DNA of 64,000 bases. Source: Panopea generosa (lineage: Eukaryota > Mollusca > Bivalvia > Adapedonta > Hiatellidae). The stretch's first letter is position 1. Each line of letters begins with the position of its first letter. The notes beneath the pieces were generated by a model. It was not told where the DNA came from and did not search any database. It saw nothing but the letters and a program-made list of their open reading frames with translations. A program made the position numbers and the translations under genes. This document shows, one piece after another, positions 56,931-64,000 of this stretch. The stretch is taken from assembly GCA_029582155.1 (NCBI GenBank), contig CM055903.1, forward strand, positions 40,655,353 to 40,719,352. The letters run 5' to 3'.

Positions 56931-59777
56931 AAAGGCACCATGCACGAAACATAACCCCACCAGTTGTGTGTAAACAGAGCACTACCACATAAGAAAAGCC
57001 TCAAAATTTTCACGTTTATAGAGAGAGCTGCTTTGATACAAACCTCTAAATGTAAAACTTGTGTCACGTTGCCAATGTTACAGAACTGATATGATGAAAT
57101 TGATGATACAGAGTAAACTATTTCCTTCAGAGATCAATTTTTTGTCAATGCTTTTATGGTTGCAAGCTTCCAAGCTTCATGTTACATAGTTGTAACTGAT
57201 TCAGTGATAATCAATTTCAATACTTTTGCAACTAAAGCAAAGCTCTGATATTTCACATTTATTGTGAAATGTTCTTGCAATTCATTCAAATCGTGTTCAA
57301 TATCTTTTTTGTGCAGAACCAATATTTATGCAAATGCGATCAAAATGTCTGCCCAAGGACACAATAAATGGTTTTGATTGCACAATCGAACCTGTGTCCC
57401 ATTGATCCAGAGTCTGATGTTCATAAGCTTGCAACCATCAGCCCACATAATGACATTCCAAAACAAGAAAATCAATCTTACAAAATTATAAGCAACTGTT
57501 CTACTCTCGAAGACATAAAACTACTAACTCTTCTGTGACCTTCAGATTACAACAGTAAAACATAAATTGGTTCGTTAATTTTATCTATAGACATTTTCAA
57601 CAGATGCCATTCTGAATTGGGGACAATTCTGTCATTGCTGGAAACTTTTGTGGGCGTTATTGAGTTTGGTTGGCATTTGCTATATCTCGACTGTATCTCG
57701 ATGAGAAAGTTTCAAAACGAGGACAAAAAATGTTCACATAAAATGGGCAAAGTGAATTATGAATGACATTTTATTAGAAATTGTTTCAACAAATCCCTGA
57801 TCTGTTATAAATTCATGTTATGGTGAAATACAGCAGAATTCAATTAAATTAAAGAAAATAAATTCTTTTCAGAGACAATAAATTTAGATTAACCAGGAAT
57901 ATAATCAAATACAGGAATACGTAAATCTGTGAACAAAAATTAAAATATAATATTAAAGTGGTGCGTAAACGTGATAAGCACGTTTTCTTAATGGGAAGGT
58001 GTGTTCAAAATGGGAGCTTAAAGCTTTCACAATACAAGTGGTTGTTGCTTTCTAAATTGGTGGTTGTTGCTTCTGAGTTTAGTAGTAGTTCTTTTTAGGT
58101 TGATTTTAGCTGTTTTTTAGATTGCAAGGCACTCCTTGCTTTCAAGATTAAAGCTGCTTTCTAGATAAATGCATGTTAGCCTCACTGTTTATTATTTCAT
58201 TAATTAATGTTACTGCTTTGATATATAAAATACATGCAAACAAAATGAAACTCAACGAATAAAAAAAAAGAAGCCCATGTCGCGTATGAATATTTTGGTG
58301 GTGATTAAGACTGCAAAGTTTGACATAAGCAGGACTACTTCTTTGGCATAAAGCCCCTCTAAAAGTGGTACCAAGTATGGAAGACCATGCACTACTTCTG
58401 ATGCCCGATAATGGAAGTTTAGGCAAAGACACATTTTGCCTGCAAAAAAACATGCCAAAGAAGCATAGAGACATATAGACTATATGTCTCACTACACAGT
58501 TGTGACCCTTTTTCCCTAAGTAACATGATTCTTACGCTTAAAAAAAAATCCTTTGTAATTTGGTTTGAAATATTTTCAAAATGGTTCATAGTGGTTGTGA
58601 TTTGCAGATGAGTAGAGCAAAAGTTGGTATAGCATATACTGCAGTAAGACATCACTAGTGTTAAAAAATGACTTCAAAAGGTTTTTAACAGATGCATATA
58701 TTTATAAGCATTTGAGGACCTCTATTTTAAAAAAATCTTAGGGTGTAACTGCATCCTCTTGAAATAAAACCCACACAAGCTGGTCAACCTAACAGTAATT
58801 GTGCATTTTAATGTGGGGATCGATACATTTCTGCTGCGAAAAAAAATACTGTAAAAAAACTTCTAAGCGGAATATTTTTTTTAATGCGGAAATCAAAGAC
58901 CATATTTTATATAGAACAAAGAACAAAAGTCAACTGTGTAGCAAGATCTAGAGCCAAACACTTAACCCTGACAGCCTACAAAACCATACAAAGCTATATA
59001 TATAGCTCAACGAACACCATTACAACTTGACAGAAATAAAATTCCTAATCCATTTCCCTGCGCCTCGAGAAATATATTTCATCAATATGTTTTATGTACT
59101 GGTACTTTTCAATAAAATTGTCGCAGAACAAGCAATCAAATATTGCTAAATTGCTACCTCAAAACAAATACCAGGGGACAGTAATGCATCTTATATAAAC
59201 ATTAGTCAAAACACAATGTGGGCACGAGTTCTGACATATAATCTGTTTACAAGTCTTTGGTTAAATAATACTTGATTTACTTATTCTGAAATTTGTGACA
59301 TGGTAACAAAATAGAAAATGGGCGGTTCCGGGTTGGAGAGTAAAATGGCCATGTGGGTGAAGGCTTACTGTAGTATAAAAACAACAAATCTATGGAATAA
59401 CTTTCATGGGCTTAGAGACGGGTGCAGCATGATGGAGCATTGTTGCACCAATAATTTCAAAACTTGTCTATATTTTAATCTTAATTTTTAAACTTTTTTA
59501 AATTTATTTTGTATGCTGCACCAATAATTTCCCTTTTTTTCTTATTTCAAAATTATCCTTAATTTGGAATATGATGGCCTTTGTCATTGTTGATTTGCTT
59601 TCGAACAAATCAACATTTTAGAATTGATTACAAGTTTTGTAAAATATTTATCCCCACCATTATCAAATTTGCGTCTACTCCCCAGACTCTAGAAGATAGT
59701 ATAAATAGTAAACATTAACAGCTGGCGGTACTAGCATACCAACTCCAATGTCTCTACCAACTGTGCTAAAGCAACAA
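56931..59777. other. No gene recognised
   Basis: A tRNA-head-like stretch on the minus strand lies near 57310-57450 (box B-like ACAGGTTCGATTG). Overlapping minus frames at 58148-58492 follow a TTTTTTGCAG acceptor-like site but match nothing I know. A TGCACCAATAATTTC direct repeat lies near 59450 and 59520. Confidence 0.45.
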
Positions 59778-60046
59778 GACCGCAGCATATGGTCTAGTGG
59801 AAGAGCATCCGCCTCGCATGCAGAAGGTCATGGGTTCAATCCCCGACCGGGTCATACAAAAGACTTTAAAAATGGTACAAGAAGCTTCCTCGCTTGACGC
59901 TCAGCATTTAGAGGAGAGTTCTAGGTCTGGTCGGCCTGGTGTCAGGATTATGTGACTGGGTTGAGTATCATACCATGTCTGTGGCATGATACTCCAGTGT
60001 GACAGCACTGTTGAAAATGACGCTAAACACCATACACCAAAAACAA
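59778..60046 (+). mobile_element. SINE C, full length with perfect TSD
   Basis: Head GCATATGGTCTAGTGGAAGA and box B ATGGGTTCAATCCCC, then GGTACAAGAAGCTTCCTCGC, GGCATGATACTCCAGTGTGA and an AAACACCATACACCAAAAAC tail. The 12-bp duplication CTAAAGCAACAA lies at 59766-59777 and 60047-60058. Confidence 0.93.
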
Positions 60047-60514
60047 CTAAAGCAACAACGTGAAAAATAGTGTGCAAATAATGCCAAACAACAAAGATAC
60101 AATCAGGTTTTGAAAAAGACAGCTTATTTTTAAATTAAGTTTTTTTTATTTCTACAGAATCAAATCAGTTACTAAGGCCAGCAATAGATTATTTTTTATT
60201 GATTAGAATATTGTTCCCAGAACTTTAATACAAAGGCCTAGCTGTATACAGGTGCTTTAATTAAATCATTGATTGGTACTGATACGCTATACTTTAAAGG
60301 TACTGACGGTTCTCCATAGCCGTGGCATCTAATGTAATGTCTCAACATTACTTACCTTTAACCAATGAGATTGTGTTCGAGTCTTCCAGATACTTTCAAA
60401 AGAATTGAAGAGATGGACAAATCAGCCAAAAAATATCTATAGATAAATCTACTTGTCCATATAAACCAAAACTTTGTGAAACATTAATAAAGACTTAGAA
60501 CAAACTGGTCAGAA

Positions 60515-61925
60515 TTTCTTCATAAAACGACCTTTGTAATATAACTAGATATGACCTTAAGAATTTTTCTTTATGAATCAACCTGGTATGACCTTAAGAA
60601 TCAATTTCTTTGTAATACAACCAAGTATGACCTTAAGAATCAATTTCTTTGTTAAACAATCAAGAATGACCTACATTAACCGGGAATGACTTTGAGAACA
60701 ATTTTTCTTTGTAAAACAACCAGGTATGATCTTGAGAATAATCTTTCTTTGAAAAACAACCATGTACGACCTTGAGAATAATCTTTCTTTGAAAAACAAT
60801 CAAATATGACCTACAACTAGGAATGACTTTGAGAATAATCATTCTTTATAAAACAACCAAATATGACTTACAACCAGGAATGACCTTGAGAATAATCTTT
60901 CTTTGTAAAACAACCAGGTATGACCTTGAAAATAATCTTTCTTTGTAAAACAATCAAATATGACCTACAACCAGGTATGACTTTGAGAATAATCTTTCTT
61001 TGTAAAACAACCAAATATGACTTACAACCAGGAATGACCTTGAGAATAATCTTTCTTTGTAAAACAACCAGGTATGACCTTGAAAATAATCTTTCTTTGT
61101 AAAACAATCAAATATGACCTACAACCAGGTATGACTTTGAGAATAATCTTTCTTTGTAAAACAACCAAATATGACTTACAACCAGGAATGACCTTGAGAA
61201 TAATCTTTCTTTGTAAAACAACCAGGTATGACCTTGAAAATAATCTTTCTTTGTAAAACAATCAAATATGACCTACAACCAGGTATAACTTGGAGAATAA
61301 TCTTTCTTTGTAAAACAACCAGGTATGACCTTGGAAATAATCTTTGTTTGTAAAACAACCAAATAAGACCTACAACCAGGTATGACCTTGAGAATAATCT
61401 TTCTTTGTAAAACAACCAGGTATGACCTTGGAAATAATCTTTGTTTGGAAAACAACCAAGTAAGACCTACAACCAGGTATGACCTTGAGAATAATCTTTC
61501 TTTGTAAAACAACCAGGTATGACCTTGGAAATAATCTTTGTTTGTAAAACAACCAAATATGACCTACAACCAGGTATGACCTTGAGAATAATCTTTCTTT
61601 GTAAAACAACCAGGTATGACCTTGAGAATAGTCTTTCTTTGTAAAACAACCAAATATGACCTACAACCAGGTATAACCTTGAGAATAATCTTTCTTTGTA
61701 AAACAACCAGGTATGACCTTGAGAATAATCTTTCTTTGTAAAACAACCATGTATGACCTTAAAAATAATCATTCTTTGTAAAACAACCAGGTATGTCATT
61801 GAAAATATTTATACTTTTTTAAAAACAACCCAATATGAACGATCACACTTCATAATACAACCTGGTGTGAACTTCAGAACCCTATTTCTTTGTAAACTAA
61901 CCTGGCATGACCTTGAGAAACTATG
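60515..61925. repeat. 40/17-bp nested minisatellite with 154- and 97-bp super-units
   Basis: A 40-bp unit (CCAGGTATGACCTTGAGAAT, AATCTTTCTTTGTAAAACAA) alternates with a 17-bp partial (CCAAATATGACCTACAA). The order 40+40+17+40+17 gives a 154-bp super-unit repeated from about 60868 to 61261. Then 40+40+17 gives a 97-bp super-unit to about 61660. The outer units are more diverged. Repetitive frames here are shadows. Confidence 0.93.
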
Positions 61926-62760
61926 CATAATTTTTCATAAAATGTCAAACAAGAATTTTAAATAAAAGTTTTAGGACTTGGCATTGTCTCTCAGGCTGAT
62001 TCTTATGAATCTTTGATTCATACAGATTCACTTTAGCTTGATCTCGAAGTATGTTTAGAGCTTTTGTGAAAAAATTAACAATTCTGTTTCCTTGGAAGAA
62101 CATTTAGTACAGGATGTTGTTTATAAGAGACCAACCAGTCATGTCTGGGACTGAACCAATGACCTCCTGTGCGAGCAGCCAACACCAGCCCCAATTCTTT
62201 CCCTTTTTTCTCTCAAGATAGATTCTATACATGTATTATCCTACACATGTACAATATGTGTTACACAGTAGTAATACAACATTGCATGTATAGGTAAATA
62301 ATGACAAATTAACCAATAAAATAACTGAGAAGAATTGCATGAAATCCCAGACTACCTGATTTTAGTGTCTGTATCTTGAAGATGCAATCATGATGTGTCA
62401 TTTTGCACAACACCATCTTAAAGGAAATGATAGCTCGGAATTGGATACCAATTATGTCATGTAATAAAGAATTACTTCTTCTAGCTGTCTAAAATCTCAA
62501 CAGAAAATTGATTTTTGTGAAACTTTTCTCAGAACCTGGTGTTTATATTTTGCTTGATGCGGACTATTTACGTGTTGTCCTCCATTATCTACATAATGTC
62601 TTTTTTGTAGAAATTCTACACTCTAACAAGTCGGGGACAACTTACTTAAACTTTACTTAAAGTGCTTAGAAGTGTTGCCTGCCATACCACTCTTACATTG
62701 AGTACATTTTATAAGTACCAGTGTGGTTAATTTTCATTATCAAGAATTCAGTAGTAAATT
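61926..62760. other. No gene recognised
   Basis: AT-rich. A SINE E-like head remnant lies on the minus strand at 62128-62196 (box B-like TTGGTTCAGTCCC). Confidence 0.45.
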
Positions 62761-62890
62761 ATCAGTTACTTGCAGAGATGGGGTGTGCTCGAGTACTGGT
62801 TAACCTTTCAGGATCCCAGGAAACAGCGGTTAGGTTAACTGATTGTCTGTTAACCATCGATGGCATAAAAATGACGCTAAATATTCCATC
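62761..62890 (+). mobile_element. SINE A, 5'-truncated with perfect 15-bp TSD
   Basis: Starts mid-body at ATCAGTTACTTGCAGAGATG and ends ACGCTAAATATTCCATC. ATTCAGTAGTAAATT flanks it at 62746-62760 and 62891-62905. The whole tRNA head is missing. Confidence 0.9.
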
Positions 62891-63347
62891 ATTCAGTAGT
62901 AAATTTCCACGTCTTGTGCCAACTTTAGAAGACAATAGTAGGCCTAGGATACACAGTTGAATAAACTGGCCTAATTATGAAAATTTATCTATTTTTTATG
63001 TCATCCTGGCTATTACATTAATTTTTTATTTCACTTGTCCAGTGGGCAAGTATTTCTAAAATCTGTTTGTCCTGACCAAAAAACAATTTATCCTTACTTT
63101 AATCTAGAATTACGGTACTAGTCATAAGGATATAAAATTAAGAATAGCTAAAGAAACTGTTTTATTAAAGTTAAAAAACAAAAGGATGTGCAAAAGAAGA
63201 AATGCCGTGTTTAATTTCTGAATTTTCACTTGTCCAGTCGAGCTAGCAGCTTTATATTTTGCTTGTCTGTGCCCACAATTCAGTTGTCCCGAACAGTCAG
63301 GCGAGCGTTAATGTAAAGTCCTGTCATCCCGCCCTTTTTGAAAGAAG

Positions 63348-63550
63348 TTGAATGGGGTTTAACATCATTTTTAACATATAACATTTTATATTGAACTATG
63401 ACATCTGCTTGTTTTGGTTGGAGAAAGACCTCAGTATAAAAAACTAAGCTATGAGAATAAACTGATCCTTTCTCAAGAAATTAGCAAATTTTCACATAAA
63501 GTGCTTAGACGGTGCTCCAACCCACGACCTCAGTGGTGAGTGATCTGGAT
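63348..63550 (-). mobile_element. SINE D, diverged copy
   Basis: Minus orientation: GAATGGGGTTTAACATCATT, TGGTTGGAGAAAGACCTCAG and a decayed head (CCAACCCACGACCTCAGTGG). The flanks 62906-63347 and 63551-64000 show nothing further. Confidence 0.75.
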
Positions 63551-64000
63551 ACATTGTACTTAAAAGACAAGTTTTGTCAACTAAAACTTACCAAGAATTC
63601 AGTGAAATCCTATGTCTAGCTAAGATTAGTGTTTGCAAGCAACTCCAGACAACACTATGGTTGGCCAATGATGAAAAGTTACCAAAAAATTGATTAATAG
63701 ATCTCAGAAACTTTACAACTATTATTGCTTCAACTACCGTAACTTTTGTCACGTCTTGGCCAGACGAAAATAGAATAACTATTAAAGTAACATATTAATC
63801 AGTTTACAGAGATTCAATTTTAACTATTCCTAAATCTAGTTTTAAATTAATCAAAGAGTTTACTGACAGTGATACAGGCCCTGTCTCTTTAAAAATGACT
63901 TTTTAATTGAGCGAAACAACAATATCTGTAAATAGCTTCTTTTTATTTTTTTTTATTCAAACTGCTTGCTTAATATGATCAAACTTGTCAAAATACGTTT

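Noticed and set aside
58148-58492. Overlapping minus-strand frames after an acceptor-like TTTTTTGCAG
   Set aside because: Two competing frames, no known domain and no donor site that would make an exon.
60660-61799. Repetitive 60-110-codon frames on both strands
   Set aside because: Shadows of the 40/17-bp array, identical at 154- and 97-bp steps.
1-64000. Retrovirus, LTR or other virus-like elements
   Set aside because: No long terminal repeats, primer-binding site, or capsid, polymerase or envelope-like frames were recognised.

Overview
The window is animal genomic DNA: AT-rich, intron-rich, full of tRNA-derived SINEs, small TIR elements and long minisatellites. It is most likely from a mollusc, probably a bivalve. 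That is an inference from genome style and from an invertebrate-like srGAP protein; no species marker is visible.

One host gene is recognisable. On the minus strand, eight consecutive coding exons between 18916 and 169 encode about 397 residues of the F-BAR region of a slit-robo Rho GTPase-activating protein (srGAP). All inner exon ends have AG/GT splice signals, and all introns are phase 0 except the first, which is phase 2. The gene enters at a 500-N assembly gap (18917-19416) and runs off the left edge before its RhoGAP and SH3 domains. The N-terminal coding exon was not securely found, so 19.4-64 kb is either a long first intron or upstream intergenic DNA. No other host gene could be supported there.

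The introns and the right-hand 45 kb are built mainly of repeats. I grouped them by reading into several families. SINE A has a tRNA head, about 17 copies and an ATTCAATCAATC-type tail. SINE B has a TGGTCCAGTGGTAGAGC-like head. SINE C has a TGGTCTAGTGGTAGAGC-like head. SINE D has a Leu/Ser-type head and an A-rich tail. A looser SINE E group is mostly isolated heads. Several copies keep perfect 11-15 bp target-site duplications. TIR elements include a family with TTAA target sites present twice (7.1 and 49.6 kb), another TTAA element at 31.0 kb, a roughly 1 kb pogo/Tigger-like element at 12.1-13.1 kb and a foldback element at 2.1 kb. One LINE 3' end lies at 3.6-4.0 kb.

The most unusual structure is a set of tandem arrays that grew inside or against SINEs. 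A 2.7 kb array of 47-bp units (27.55-30.28 kb) is the tRNA-like head of one SINE D copy repeated about 58 times, with the two ends of the same SINE still flanking it. A second array of about 19 50-bp units (41.15-42.1 kb) sits inside a SINE B copy in the same way. Smaller or less certain cases occur at 5.7, 32.7-35.0 and 50.2 kb, and at 49.6 kb inside a TIR element. Other arrays at 4.7, 9.0, 50.9 and 60.5 kb have no clear SINE origin.
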